Shown here: positions 1-8,463 of the stretch, in pieces
Layout of the letters: each line of letters begins with the position of its first letter
How positions within the stretch are numbered: position 1 is the stretch's first letter
Source: Oscillospiraceae bacterium
GTDB lineage: Bacteria > Bacillota > Clostridia > Oscillospirales > Acutalibacteraceae
Reading direction: 5' to 3'
DNA length: 45,121 bases
Assembly (NCBI GenBank): GCA_015065605.1
Contig: SVPZ01000021.1
Coordinates: forward strand, 1-45,121
Notes under the pieces: model-generated
Databases searched by the model: none
Seen by the model: the letters and a program-made list of their open reading frames with translations, nothing else
Told to the model about the DNA's origin: nothing
Translations under genes and position numbers: made by a program

Positions 1-1
1 C

Positions 2-3000
2 AGAGCTCAGAATAGTGGCTCTGATTGGGTTGACGATTCAGGTATGACCATCGAAATCAAAGGCGACGGTGACTATGGCGAATGGTACGATATCCGCTAT
101 CAGTTTGAAGCAGGTCGAACCTACACCGCCGAATACACCTACATGATCAATCCGGCATATGAGGAAACTCACATGTTCACCGAAAGCACCACGGTCACGC
201 TGACCAATCCCGATCCCTCCAAGTGCACCATCGCAGGTGAGGTGATTGAGGTGCGGGATTCCGGTAGAATTTGCGATGTGCGTTATACAATGACCATTGC
301 GGGCGAGCGCAGTTACCCCGATATCGAAGCAGCAACCTTGCAAAAAATCGCAACACCGGCAGACGGGGTTCAAGCTGAAACGACTGCGCTGATGTATAGC
401 AACTGCACCCTGACTGCTCAGTCGTGGTCTCCCAATGTTAGTACATTTGAAGCAGGCAACACTTATACGCTGACGGTCAATCTACACGCCAAAGACGGGT
501 ACAAGTTTGCTGATGATTTTGCACCGGTTTTAGGTATCGAGGGGTATGAGAAGGCAGCAGATAACATTGAACTGCTGAACAGCAATAAAGATGCCACCGT
601 GTCTTTTACCTATTCCGTTGGCAACTATGCATTCATCGACACATTGGAACTTAAGCCAATCACCGGTGCCGCAGATTTCTTTCCCGTTGCGGGTGAATCA
701 GCGCTCCATTTTCCCGATCTGTTTAAGCCTGTTGACAGTGCTCCTTACGAAAAAGAGTGGATGAGCAGCCGTCAATGGTACAATGAAGATGACAGGAACT
801 ACATGGAAGATGGAGATGTATTTGAAGTAGGAAAGACCTACAGCTATTATTCGATTTTCCGAATTAAAACAGAGAACGAAGGAACGCACCGCTTTGCCTC
901 TCCCACGGTTCAGATAGAAAACTTCATTTATCAGAACGATGTTCAAACAGAGGTAGGGGATGACCCTCTGCGAATTTATGTAACCTTTTATTATACCTGC
1001 AAGTTCCCCGAAGGTGTAGGCAGCAGCGCCAACAATCCCGCTGTTTGCAGCTCCTACTGGGAGTTCAAGTATGCTATGGAGAACAACAATATCCGCTATG
1101 TTGCTCTTGGGGACATCAACGAAATCATCCCCGTCGGCGAAGAAGGTTTGGTGACCGCCATCCGCGTCAATGGCATCAAGAATTTAAATTTGCTTGGTGA
1201 TGCTACGTTTACCGCTCCGGCTATGACACAAACCACCTATGCGGCGCTGCTGCATACCACACAAAACACCACTTTGAATATCAGCGGAGCAGGAAGTTTG
1301 ACCTTCAAAGCGGTTGCGAACAATTCTTATAACGCCGTCATCTATAATCAGGGCGGTTCGGTCAATATTTACGAAGGCACGCTGATCGGCTCTTACAACA
1401 CCGCCGTTTACGGCAAAGCCATCTGGCAGGAGTACGGCGATCTCCGTATTTCCGGCGGTCAGTTCTTTGCCGAAAATGCGCTTGCCCCCGGAAATCTCCC
1501 CAATTCCCATTCAGCCGTATATATTAACGGCGGTCAGGCTTGGATTCAGGGCGGTACATTCAAAACCGAAAGTCATATTGACACCATCGACCTCCACTAC
1601 GGTCTGGACATCGGGCAATATGCCACCGTTGATCTGTCGGGCGGTACCTTCTACGGTATCCTGCTGCCCACAAGCAGCACGCCGCTCGCCAACTATATGG
1701 ACGAGGATACTTACACTCCGCTTTCCGACGGAAGTAGGTTCAATCCCGAATCCGAGTATTCGCAGGAATATGTGGAAAGCGGCAAGGTTGTGCGAATTGC
1801 ATGGCTGATCGACCATGTAGACATACATATCAATGCACCCATTGCAGGCGTTGATATCACCGAAAACTATTTCAACATTCCCACCTCCGGCTGTAAGGTG
1901 ACTATGTATTACCCCCAATGGTACAAGAACGGAGAGCTTGTAACCTACGGCACCTTTGAGGCAGGCGCCAGCTACAAGGTCGTTGTGTGGGTGGATGTCA
2001 AGGCCGATTACGGCGCAGAATTCACAACCGGTGTGACCGTTGCAATCAACAACCAGTCGGTTGATGTGGACCGAAAAAGTTCGCATTTGATAGCGGTCGA
2101 ATACGACTTCGGTGAGTGTCCCAACATTATCTCCGAGGTTGATCTGACCGTCACTGCCCCAAAGGAGGGCAACACCCCGTCCTACACCGTAGGCTGTGGT
2201 AGCGATGCTTACTATGCCGTAGGCGGCAGCTCCAACTACACCGACTACCGCCAGTGGTATGAATCCTCCGACGGCGAAGTTTGGTGGAAGATCAACCCGG
2301 ATTCGAAGTTTACGGCAGATTATTACTATAAGTTCGTCGTGGACATCCGCACCAAAAACGGCTATGAGTTCCCCACCTACGATAATGGCACCATTCAGCC
2401 CAACGTGTCTGCCACGGTCAACGGCTATTACGCCAACGTGATCAAGGCATACGATCAGGATCCTTCTCGCTACATCACCGTGGAATACGATTTTGGAATG
2501 TGCAACGATGAGTTAATCGAGAATATAATCGTTGAGAACGTCGTTGCCCCTGTTGCCGGAGAAAAGCCGAGTTATACTTATTCTATCAGCGGAAGCGGTT
2601 ATCAAATGAATACCGCCAAGAACGCCTATGAGGATATCTATTGGAAGAATCCCCCCGAGCAGTGGTATTTCATCAAAAACGGTATAGGTTGGTTTGACAT
2701 AACTAAGGGCGATTGGGTCTATGAACACGAGACCTTTATTGCAGGTCATGAGTATCAGGTCAACGTATATCTGAAAACCGATGACGGCTATGAATTTAAA
2801 CTTGGCAAGTGGCTGGATATTGAATTTACCGCTTCGGTAAACGGCTTTGTTGCGGAAGGCGTTAATAACAACAGCGATTGCCGTATTTATCAGACCATAA
2901 CCTATACGTTTACTTGCGAATATAAAAATATTACCACGGTGATGATTGACGGCTTAAGTGTGCCGCGAGCAGGGGAAAATCCCGATTATACGGCAAACGT

Positions 3001-3493
3001 TGCTTATCCGCAGTGGTACCAAATCGACCCTGCTTATGCAGGTACTGACGGTATCGTATGGTATGACAGCCAAGGCAATCAGTTGTTGCCTGATGATAAG
3101 TTTGAGCAGGGTGAAATATATAAGGTTGAAATAAAGCTTATTCCCGCGATGCTTGAAGGGGTAAATACTTCTCAGTTCAATTCTGCTGTCAGCGCTTACG
3201 TCAACGGTAATCAGGTGGTAGCAAACGACTATGGAGATGCGGTTTATGCTAACAAAAACGCAGTATATATCTACTATACCTTCTCAAACGGCGCATTGGC
3301 GCCTAAAGGCGTAAAGGGTGACGTAAACGGGGACGGTAACGTAGATACAACCGACCTTGCAACGCTGAAACTTTATCTTGCGGGACTGACCAAGGAAAGC
3401 GAAATTATAAAATACGGTGCTGACCTTAACAGCGACGGCAAAGTTGACACCACCGACCTTGCCTCCCTTAAACTTAAACTTGCAGGATTGTAA
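2..3493 (+). CDS. Large secreted repeat/beta-helix protein with C-terminal dockerin (5' partial)
   Basis: The frame is open from base 2, so the true start and the signal peptide lie upstream of the window. Four parts can be seen. First come N-terminal modules with the pattern FEAGxxY...Y.F. Next, at about residues 340-590 counted from the ATG at 44, is a stretch rich in GG.F and NISG/DLSGG turns that resembles a parallel beta-helix. Then at least four modules of 100-140 residues follow, each with an AGxxPxY-like opening, a QWY motif, an F..G..Y strand and a Y.F strand. The last 60 residues form a type I dockerin: two calcium loops of the DVNGDGNVD and DLNSDGKVD type, each followed by TTDLA-LKL. 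Dockerins bind cohesins, so the protein is probably displayed on the cell surface. No catalytic domain is recognised in the visible part; it may be an adhesin or scaffold. Codon use is visibly more GC-rich before about 2.5 kb than after it. Confidence 0.85.
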   Translation, partial: RAQNSGSDWVDDSGMTIEIKGDGDYGEWYDIRYQFEAGRTYTAEYTYMINPAYEETHMFTESTTVTLTNPDPSKCTIAGEVIEVRDSGRICDVRYTMTIAGERSYPDIEAATLQKIATPADGVQAETTALMYSNCTLTAQSWSPNVSTFEAGNTYTLTVNLHAKDGYKFADDFAPVLGIEGYEKAADNIELLNSNKDATVSFTYSVGNYAFIDTLELKPITGAADFFPVAGESALHFPDLFKPVDSAPYEKEWMSSRQWYNEDDRNYMEDGDVFEVGKTYSYYSIFRIKTENEGTHRFASPTVQIENFIYQNDVQTEVGDDPLRIYVTFYYTCKFPEGVGSSANNPAVCSSYWEFKYAMENNNIRYVALGDINEIIPVGEEGLVTAIRVNGIKNLNLLGDATFTAPAMTQTTYAALLHTTQNTTLNISGAGSLTFKAVANNSYNAVIYNQGGSVNIYEGTLIGSYNTAVYGKAIWQEYGDLRISGGQFFAENALAPGNLPNSHSAVYINGGQAWIQGGTFKTESHIDTIDLHYGLDIGQYATVDLSGGTFYGILLPTSSTPLANYMDEDTYTPLSDGSRFNPESEYSQEYVESGKVVRIAWLIDHVDIHINAPIAGVDITENYFNIPTSGCKVTMYYPQWYKNGELVTYGTFEAGASYKVVVWVDVKADYGAEFTTGVTVAINNQSVDVDRKSSHLIAVEYDFGECPNIISEVDLTVTAPKEGNTPSYTVGCGSDAYYAVGGSSNYTDYRQWYESSDGEVWWKINPDSKFTADYYYKFVVDIRTKNGYEFPTYDNGTIQPNVSATVNGYYANVIKAYDQDPSRYITVEYDFGMCNDELIENIIVENVVAPVAGEKPSYTYSISGSGYQMNTAKNAYEDIYWKNPPEQWYFIKNGIGWFDITKGDWVYEHETFIAGHEYQVNVYLKTDDGYEFKLGKWLDIEFTASVNGFVAEGVNNNSDCRIYQTITYTFTCEYKNITTVMIDGLSVPRAGENPDYTANVAYPQWYQIDPAYAGTDGIVWYDSQGNQLLPDDKFEQGEIYKVEIKLIPAMLEGVNTSQFNSAVSAYVNGNQVVANDYGDAVYANKNAVYIYYTFSNGALAPKGVKGDVNGDGNVDTTDLATLKLYLAGLTKESEIIKYGADLNSDGKVDTTDLASLKLKLAGL

Positions 3494-3494
3494 T

Positions 3495-3524
3495 AAAAAA
3501 TGACGGCGAAAGCCGTCATTTTTT
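3495..3524. terminator. Bidirectional intrinsic terminator
   Basis: A perfect 7-bp stem TGACGGC/GCCGTCA with a GAAA loop is flanked by A6 on the left and T6 on the right. It lies between the convergent dockerin gene and the DUF896 gene and could serve both strands. Confidence 0.9.
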
Positions 3525-3553
3525 AGTGTCTACTAACTATTGACTATTTCACT

Positions 3554-3760
3554 TCAAGAGTCTTTTTTTGTTACCTTCTTTTTACTGCCGTCGGGGTAGA
3601 GAATAGTGGTATTGTTAAGCTGAATTTCAAGGCTTCTTTTGTAGCTTTCAATATATTCTCTGCGAAGAACTGCCTGTTCAGCCTTTTCTTCTTCGCTAAG
3701 TCCTTCGGCTTTGCTTTTTCTTGCAAGAAAATTTATGCGGTCAATTTTACTTTGTTCCAT
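3554..3760 (-). CDS. DUF896 (YnzC-like) small protein
   Basis: This 68-residue highly charged protein starts with MEQSKIDRINFLARK, followed by EGLSEEEKAEQ and LRREYIESYK, which is the typical signature and length of the DUF896/UPF0291 family (B. subtilis YnzC). Family members form short helical hairpins; their molecular role is not established. The start codon overlaps the recR stop by one base (TAATG), so translation is probably coupled and the gene is the last member of the dnaX-ybaB-recR operon. The bidirectional terminator follows it. Confidence 0.85.
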   Translation of the reverse strand: MEQSKIDRINFLARKSKAEGLSEEEKAEQAVLRREYIESYKRSLEIQLNNTTILYPDGSKKKVTKKDS

Positions 3761-4359
3761 TATATTTCGTTTCTTCCTTCCAAAGCTCTTGTAAGAGTTT
3801 TTTCGTCTGCATATTCAAGGTCACCGCCGACGGGAATGCCGTAGGCAAGGCGCGTTACCTTTATTCCCAGCGGTTTTGCCAGACGGGAGATATAACTTGC
3901 AGTAGCTTCGCCCTCCACCGTAAGATTGGTAGCCATAATAAGTTCCTTAACGTCGGTGTTAGAAAGCCTTGACATAAGTTCTTTAATTTTGAGTTGTTCG
4001 GGACCTACGCCGTCAAGGGGCGAAAAAGCACCGTGAAGTACGTGATATAAACCTCTGTACTCTCTTGTTTTTTCAAAGGCGAGAACGTCTTTCGGGTCTT
4101 CAACCACACAAATAGTAGAGTGATCCCTTTCACTGTCGGCGCAAACGGGACATATATCCGTATCGGTCAGCGCCTGACAACATGAGCAAAAATGGATTTT
4201 TTCTCTTGCAGTAACAAGTGCGTTTGCAAATTTCTGTGCCCTTTCGGGAGGCTGTGCCAGAATATGAAAGGCAAGACGCTGAGCGGTTTTTTTGCCGATT
4301 CCGGGGAGTTTTTCAAACTGCGCCACAAGGTCGGTAAGGGAAGTGATGTTATATGCCAT
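3760..4359 (-). CDS. recR: Recombination mediator protein RecR
   Basis: RecR loads RecA onto gapped DNA together with RecF and RecO. At 199 residues it has the standard length. In order it shows an N-terminal helix-hairpin-helix (LPGIGKKTAQRLAFHI, about residues 18-33), a C4 zinc finger (C58, C61, C70, C73) and a Toprim domain beginning at ICVVEDPKDVLAFEKT. It sits 5 bases after ybaB and no strong ribosome binding site is visible, so it is probably translated by coupling. The order dnaX-ybaB-recR is conserved across Firmicutes. Confidence 0.97.
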   Translation of the reverse strand: MAYNITSLTDLVAQFEKLPGIGKKTAQRLAFHILAQPPERAQKFANALVTAREKIHFCSCCQALTDTDICPVCADSERDHSTICVVEDPKDVLAFEKTREYRGLYHVLHGAFSPLDGVGPEQLKIKELMSRLSNTDVKELIMATNLTVEGEATASYISRLAKPLGIKVTRLAYGIPVGGDLEYADEKTLTRALEGRNEI

Positions 4360-4364
4360 ATCGG

Positions 4365-4706
4365 TTAAAACATTCCGGGAATATTAAGTCCGCCGGTAAT
4401 AGCGCCCATTTCTGCTTCTGCGGTAGATGCGGCTTCGTTAATGGCTGCATTTACTGCAACGGTTATAAGGTCTTCAAGCATTTCTGCATCATCGGGATCG
4501 ATAATTTCGGGGTTTATGGAAAGCTTGGTTATATTATGTTTGCCGTCAACGGTAACGTTTACTGCGCCGCCACCTGAGGTTCCGTTATATTCTCTCTGCT
4601 CAAGGTCAGCCTGAAGATTAGCCATATCCTCCTGCATTTTCTGAGCCTGCTTAAGCATAGCGTTCATATTATTCGGTCCGCCGGAATTAGGAATTCTTAC
4701 TTTCAT
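4365..4706 (-). CDS. YbaB/EbfC family nucleoid-associated protein
   Basis: This 113-residue protein contains MNAMLKQAQKMQEDMANLQ and VTVDGKHNITKLSINPEIIDPDDAEMLEDLI split by a GTSGGGAVNVTV strand, which is the YbaB/EbfC pattern. Family members form tweezer-like dimers that bind DNA without strict sequence specificity, and the genes sit between dnaX and recR in many bacteria. I chose the ATG at 4706 and not the in-frame GTG at 4718, because an AAGGTGG ribosome binding site lies 7 bases upstream of that ATG and overlaps the GTG. One base separates the ATG from the dnaX stop. Confidence 0.93.
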   Translation of the reverse strand: MKVRIPNSGGPNNMNAMLKQAQKMQEDMANLQADLEQREYNGTSGGGAVNVTVDGKHNITKLSINPEIIDPDDAEMLEDLITVAVNAAINEAASTAEAEMGAITGGLNIPGMF

Positions 4707-4707
4707 T

Positions 4708-6285
4708 TTATTTACCACCTTGTTCGATTTCTTTTAATTTATTTGCAATAACCGCCAACATATCGTTGTTACCTTGCGCGGTTGCTTTTTTGTAGGGCCC
4801 CAGCCTAAAGGATTTACCCAGATGCTTCAGAGCAGATTTTTTTATGGATTCTCTCATAATCTCGTTACTGTTCATCATTGAGCGGAACAGAGGATTTGGA
4901 GCATCGATAAGTAAAAATCCGCCGTCGATATAAGCCTTTGAGCCGTTAAGCACACCCATAGCGGGAGGACAAAGTTCATAAACCGTTTCAAGAATATCGT
5001 ACCAACAGTCAACCTCTCCGTTAGCCACCTGTTTTTCGGTTACGGTTTCGCTGACTTCTTCGGCTTTTTCGGTTACCGAAGGAGCAGGCGCTTCCTCTTC
5101 GGCAGGAGTAACGTTCACGGGCGCTTTAATAACGGCGCCGCCGCTTATTGCCGCTTCAAGAGCGCTGATTCTTCTTATTAGGTCGGACGTGTCGGCAGCG
5201 CTGTCGTCCTTTGCGCAAAGACGGATAAGCGCCATTTCCATTTGAAGACGTCTGTCACCTGACTGCATCGAAGGGAAGATTTCCTTTAATATGCGAAGAA
5301 TACGCATAATATCCTTAAGAGAATACTTTTCTGCCTGAGCGGTGAGCGCTTCAAGATGTGAAGCCGAACAAACAATAGGCTTTTTATCTCCCTTAACGGT
5401 TTTAACTATCATAAGGTCACGGTAGTGAGAGGTTAGTTCATTTAACAGTCTTAACATATCTACCGATGCGGCATAAAGGCTGTCGAGCAGTGTAAGAGCG
5501 GTTGATACGTCCAGATTATTTACGGCATCGCTAATCTTTAAGAGATATTCTTTTCCCGCCATACCGCAGGCGTTAGACACAACCTGCTCGTCAATTACGT
5601 TTCCGCCCGATACGCATATATCGAGAAGACTTAACGCGTCACGCATACCGCCGTCTGCGGCAGAGGCGATAAGATTTGCACCGCCGTCGGTAAGGGTAAG
5701 ACCTTCCTGCTCGGCAACGTATTTTAAACGGCTTTCAATAACGGAACTGTCGATTCTGTGAAAATCAAAACGCTGACAACGTGAAAGAATGGTTGCGGGG
5801 AGCTTATGCACCTCGGTAGTGGCAAGTATAAATACTATATGAGCAGGGGGTTCCTCAAGGGTTTTAAGCAGAGCGTTGAATGCTGATTCGGTAAGCATAT
5901 GTACCTCGTCGATAATATAAACCCTGAATTTAGAGGAAGCGGGAGCAAAGTTTATCTGGTCACGAAGCTCTCGGATATTATCAACACCGTTGTTTGAAGC
6001 AGCGTCGATTTCGGCAATATCGGTATTTTCACCTGCTTCAGCCATTCTGCAGGCTTCGCATTTTCCGCAGGGATTTCCCTGTTCTACAGAAAGGCAGTTA
6101 ACAGCACGGGCAAGGATTTTAGCGCAGGTGGTTTTACCTGTTCCACGTGTTCCCGTAAATAAATAGGCGTGAAAAATCTTACCGGAACTAAGTTGATTTT
6201 TAAGGGTTTCGGTAATATGCTCCTGTCCTACTACGTCACTAAAGGTGGTAGGACGGTATTTTCGGTATAAAGCCTGATATGCCAT
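4708..6285 (-). CDS. dnaX: DNA polymerase III subunits gamma/tau
   Basis: This is the clamp-loader ATPase that loads the beta clamp and ties together the replisome. The 525-residue protein begins MAYQALYRKYRP and carries Walker A GTRGTGKTT (45-53), four zinc ligands (C64, C73, C76, C79), Walker B IIDEVHM and the sensor-1 region ILATTEVHKLPATILSRCQRF. A poorly conserved linker (about residues 380-430, rich in A, P, E) precedes a tau-like C-terminal domain. The start at 6285 follows AAAGGAAGG at a proper distance; a longer frame upstream would run through the SRP RNA gene and is rejected. No programmed frameshift site was recognised. Confidence 0.97.
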   Translation of the reverse strand: MAYQALYRKYRPTTFSDVVGQEHITETLKNQLSSGKIFHAYLFTGTRGTGKTTCAKILARAVNCLSVEQGNPCGKCEACRMAEAGENTDIAEIDAASNNGVDNIRELRDQINFAPASSKFRVYIIDEVHMLTESAFNALLKTLEEPPAHIVFILATTEVHKLPATILSRCQRFDFHRIDSSVIESRLKYVAEQEGLTLTDGGANLIASAADGGMRDALSLLDICVSGGNVIDEQVVSNACGMAGKEYLLKISDAVNNLDVSTALTLLDSLYAASVDMLRLLNELTSHYRDLMIVKTVKGDKKPIVCSASHLEALTAQAEKYSLKDIMRILRILKEIFPSMQSGDRRLQMEMALIRLCAKDDSAADTSDLIRRISALEAAISGGAVIKAPVNVTPAEEEAPAPSVTEKAEEVSETVTEKQVANGEVDCWYDILETVYELCPPAMGVLNGSKAYIDGGFLLIDAPNPLFRSMMNSNEIMRESIKKSALKHLGKSFRLGPYKKATAQGNNDMLAVIANKLKEIEQGGK

Positions 6286-6303
6286 AATGCGCCTTCCTTT
6301 CTT

Positions 6304-6445
6304 AAAAAAGTGTATTCGGGTGTACGAATGAACCGATTTACTGCGGCGCACGGAAAAATCCACTTAATGCTGCTCGGTTCCCCGCCTGACATGGTTCATG
6401 GCATCCCGTCGCACAGGACCCGTCCATTCGCACACCCGAATACAC
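6304..6445 (-). ncRNA. ffs: Signal recognition particle RNA (4.5S-type, small bacterial form)
   Basis: Read on the minus strand, the 136-nt RNA (6445 to 6310) begins and ends with arms that pair over 21 bp with one G-U pair (GTGTATTCGGG.../...CCCGAATACAC). The apical region has the conserved SRP core: CATGTCAGG, a GGGGAACC segment and GAGCAGCATTAAG, with a matching CCTGTGCGACGGG/CCGTGCGCCGCAG helix. Six Ts (6309-6304) follow the helix and should terminate transcription. There is no Alu domain, so this is the small form that binds only Ffh. Position upstream of dnaX matches B. subtilis scr. Confidence 0.95.
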
Positions 6446-6452
6446 TGCATAT

Positions 6453-6481
6453 ATTATATACTATAATTACGTCTTTTACAA
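6453..6481 (-). promoter_or_regulatory. SRP RNA promoter
   Basis: On the minus strand TTGTAA (6476-6481) and a perfect TATAAT (6453-6458) are separated by exactly 17 bp, and the -10 ends 7 bases before the predicted RNA 5' end at 6445. Confidence 0.85.
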
Positions 6482-6519
6482 GAAAATTTTAATAAAATTT
6501 AAAAACATAATATAAAAGG

Positions 6520-6548
6520 TTGAATAATAAAGGTTTTTTTGATATAAT
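6520..6548 (+). promoter_or_regulatory. Promoter of the Nudix/RING operon
   Basis: TTGAAT (6520-6525), a 17-bp spacer and a perfect TATAAT (6543-6548) lie 61 bp before the Nudix gene, back to back with the SRP promoter. Confidence 0.8.
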
Positions 6549-6609
6549 AACTCTATGAATTTTCTTAAACTTAAAAAAAGAACAAAAAACGAAAAGGAAA
6601 AAGCCGAAA

Positions 6610-7131
6610 ATGGAAAAATGGGATATTTTGGATTCCTCCGGTGAAGTTACCGGCAAAACGGCTGTACGCGGTAATTATTTTATGCGCCCTGGTGAATATC
6701 ATCTTGTGGTGCACATATGGGTTATTTCTAAAGACGGCAGGTTTTTGATTCAACGCAGAAGCGACGATAAAAAACTTATGCCTGGTGAATGGGCTGCTAC
6801 GGGCGGTTCTGCCATTTCGGGAGAAACGTCTTACTGTGCCGCACAGCGCGAACTCTTGGAGGAGCTTGGAATCAATTGCACACGGCGTCTGTGCAAAAAA
6901 ATGGGACGCATTAAAAAAAGAAATTCGTTCGTAGATATATGGTTTACCACCAGTGATGCCGACGTGGCTTCTTTAAATCTGCAGACAAGCGAGGTTGCAG
7001 AGGCTAAGTGGGTAAACGAAGAAACCCTTAGAAAAATGGTGGAGGAAAGAAAATTCCACAACTACGGAAAAGAATATTTCGAGATGATTTTTAAATACGC
7101 AAAGGATTATGGAAATGAGTTTTTCGGTTAA
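6610..7131 (+). CDS. Nudix hydrolase
   Basis: Nudix enzymes cleave nucleoside-diphosphate-linked substrates. The 173-residue protein has a full Nudix box at residues 66-87: G66-x5-E72-x7-R80-E81-x2-E84-E85-x-G87, so the metal-binding glutamates are present. The N-terminus (WDILDSSGEVTGKT...R) followed by YHLVVHIWVIS and FLIQRRS resembles the YfcD/isopentenyl-diphosphate-isomerase-like branch; the substrate cannot be told from sequence. The ATG at 6610 is preceded by AAGGA 11 bases upstream. The gene overlaps the next one by 17 bases, implying co-transcription. Confidence 0.9.
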   Translation: MEKWDILDSSGEVTGKTAVRGNYFMRPGEYHLVVHIWVISKDGRFLIQRRSDDKKLMPGEWAATGGSAISGETSYCAAQRELLEELGINCTRRLCKKMGRIKKRNSFVDIWFTTSDADVASLNLQTSEVAEAKWVNEETLRKMVEERKFHNYGKEYFEMIFKYAKDYGNEFFG

Positions 7132-8041
7132 AGGACAGACCTGTCCTATTTGCAAAGCATATTTGTTTGAAGAAGACGAAATTGCGGTATGCCCCGTGTG
7201 TGCCGCGCCTCATCACAGAGAGTGTTTTATCAGTGCCGGTAAGTGCGGAATGGAACAGTTTCACGGCACGGATATGCAGTATGATAAAGTAAGGGATAAA
7301 ACTGAGGTTAAAGAGGAACCTAAGGAAAGTAAAGAGGAAATGCAGGAATGTCCTTCTTGCCATAATAAATTCCCAAAGGGAAATACCTTTTGTAATCAGT
7401 GCGGTACTCCCGTAAATAAAGACGTTCGCTTTATAAGGATAGATTTTCTCGGCGGAGTTAAACCCGATGAAGATTTGGGCGAGGGTGTTACCGCAAATGA
7501 AGCAAAGGACTTCGTAATGGTTTCTACCAACCGTTTTGTTCCAAAGTTTAAGGAATTTAAAAACGGCGCAAAGGTATGGTTTAGTCTTTGGCATCTTCTT
7601 TTCCCGACGGCAAGTTTTGCTATGCGTAAAATGTATTCGTATGCGTTTTTGTCGGGTGCCGTTGAAATTGCCGCCAGTATTTTACTTGCTCCCTTTAACA
7701 GCACCATAGGTCAACTTATGACCGATTCCAGCGTAAAAACTTATTACGATTTGGCGCAGGCTTTAATCGGTAGTAACGATAAGGCTATGTGGATGAATTT
7801 TATATTGGGTGTAATCGGTGTTTTGCTTACTGCAACGGTAAGGGTTTTAAGCGCACTGTTTGCCAATAAACTATATTATAAGCATACCGTAAAGACCTTA
7901 AAGGAAATAAAGGAAACGGCTACTGACGACGAACAAAAGCAACAACTTATAAGAAAAAAAGGCGGAGTAAATATGTTTGCTTTTATAATAGCATATATGG
8001 CGGTTTCGTTTATTCCTTCTATAATATTTTCATTTATTTAG
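7115..8041 (+). CDS. RING-finger-like/zinc-ribbon membrane protein
   Basis: The 308-residue protein has an N-terminal Cys/His cluster (CPIC ... CPVCAAPHHREC ... KCG..QFH, about residues 9-52) that resembles prokaryotic RING finger family 1. A zinc ribbon follows (CPSC-x10-CNQCG, about residues 78-95), then a soluble region, then three or four hydrophobic segments in the C-terminal half (MRKMYSYAFLSGAVEIAASILL, WMNFILGVIGVLLTATV, MFAFIIAYMAVSFIPSIIF). The ATG at 7115 is preferred over that at 7109 because AAAGGA lies 8 bases upstream of it. Function is unknown; the topology suggests a cytoplasmic zinc module on a membrane anchor. Confidence 0.8.
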   Translation: MSFSVKGQTCPICKAYLFEEDEIAVCPVCAAPHHRECFISAGKCGMEQFHGTDMQYDKVRDKTEVKEEPKESKEEMQECPSCHNKFPKGNTFCNQCGTPVNKDVRFIRIDFLGGVKPDEDLGEGVTANEAKDFVMVSTNRFVPKFKEFKNGAKVWFSLWHLLFPTASFAMRKMYSYAFLSGAVEIAASILLAPFNSTIGQLMTDSSVKTYYDLAQALIGSNDKAMWMNFILGVIGVLLTATVRVLSALFANKLYYKHTVKTLKEIKETATDDEQKQQLIRKKGGVNMFAFIIAYMAVSFIPSIIFSFI

Positions 8042-8052
8042 AGGTGTGAAGT

Positions 8053-8391
8053 ATGAAGATTTGTAAAGTGTGTAAATGCGAAAATGAAGATGGGTTTATA
8101 TACTGTAAAAACTGTGGCGCACAGTTAGAGGTTTTGCCTCCCGTAAAGACAGAGTCGGTTGTTGAACCTGTAAACACCGCGCAAAATCCAACACCCGATA
8201 ACGTATATGTGAACGAAATTGTTGAGCCGATAAAAGAGCAAAAAAACTTCGTAAACAGTACGCCTACTCTTGTTCCCGTTAAGATGTTACTTCCGGAACC
8301 CACAAATCCTGAAATTAAAACCGTACAGACCGTGTACGTAACCCCCGCTCAAAAGGCGGCAATACAGTACGATATGTCGAAAACCCGATAA
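8053..8391 (+). CDS. Small zinc-ribbon protein
   Basis: The 112-residue protein opens with a zinc ribbon (MKICKVCKCENEDGFIYCKNCGAQL: C4, C7, C18, C21). The rest is a low-complexity tail rich in P, V, T and K with no further recognised domain. It starts 11 bases after the RING-like gene behind GAGGTG and is closed by a terminator, so the two zinc-finger genes and the Nudix gene form one operon. It could be a partner of the RING-like protein; that is inference only. Confidence 0.8.
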   Translation: MKICKVCKCENEDGFIYCKNCGAQLEVLPPVKTESVVEPVNTAQNPTPDNVYVNEIVEPIKEQKNFVNSTPTLVPVKMLLPEPTNPEIKTVQTVYVTPAQKAAIQYDMSKTR

Positions 8392-8394
8392 ACG

Positions 8395-8432
8395 AAAAAG
8401 AGAAAACTTCAAAAAAGTTTTCTCTTTTTTTT
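8395..8432 (+). terminator. Intrinsic terminator
   Basis: AAAAAGAGAAAACTT pairs with AAGTTTTCTCTTTTT and is followed by more Ts, directly after the zinc-ribbon gene. Confidence 0.85.
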
Positions 8433-8463
8433 ATAAAACGGGAACACTATATACGGTGATAAC

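Noticed and set aside
3526-3550. Heptamer-like CTAACTATTGACTATT after the first terminator
   Set aside because: Only about two imperfect units, too short to call a repeat.
6286-6363. N-terminal extension of dnaX by 26 codons
   Set aside because: It would run through the SRP RNA 3' end and terminator; the internal ATG has a good ribosome binding site and the conserved N-terminus.
6556-6645. 29-codon frame (MNFLKLKK...) overlapping the Nudix start
   Set aside because: No Shine-Dalgarno site and a low-complexity Lys/Glu content; could be a leader peptide but nothing supports it.
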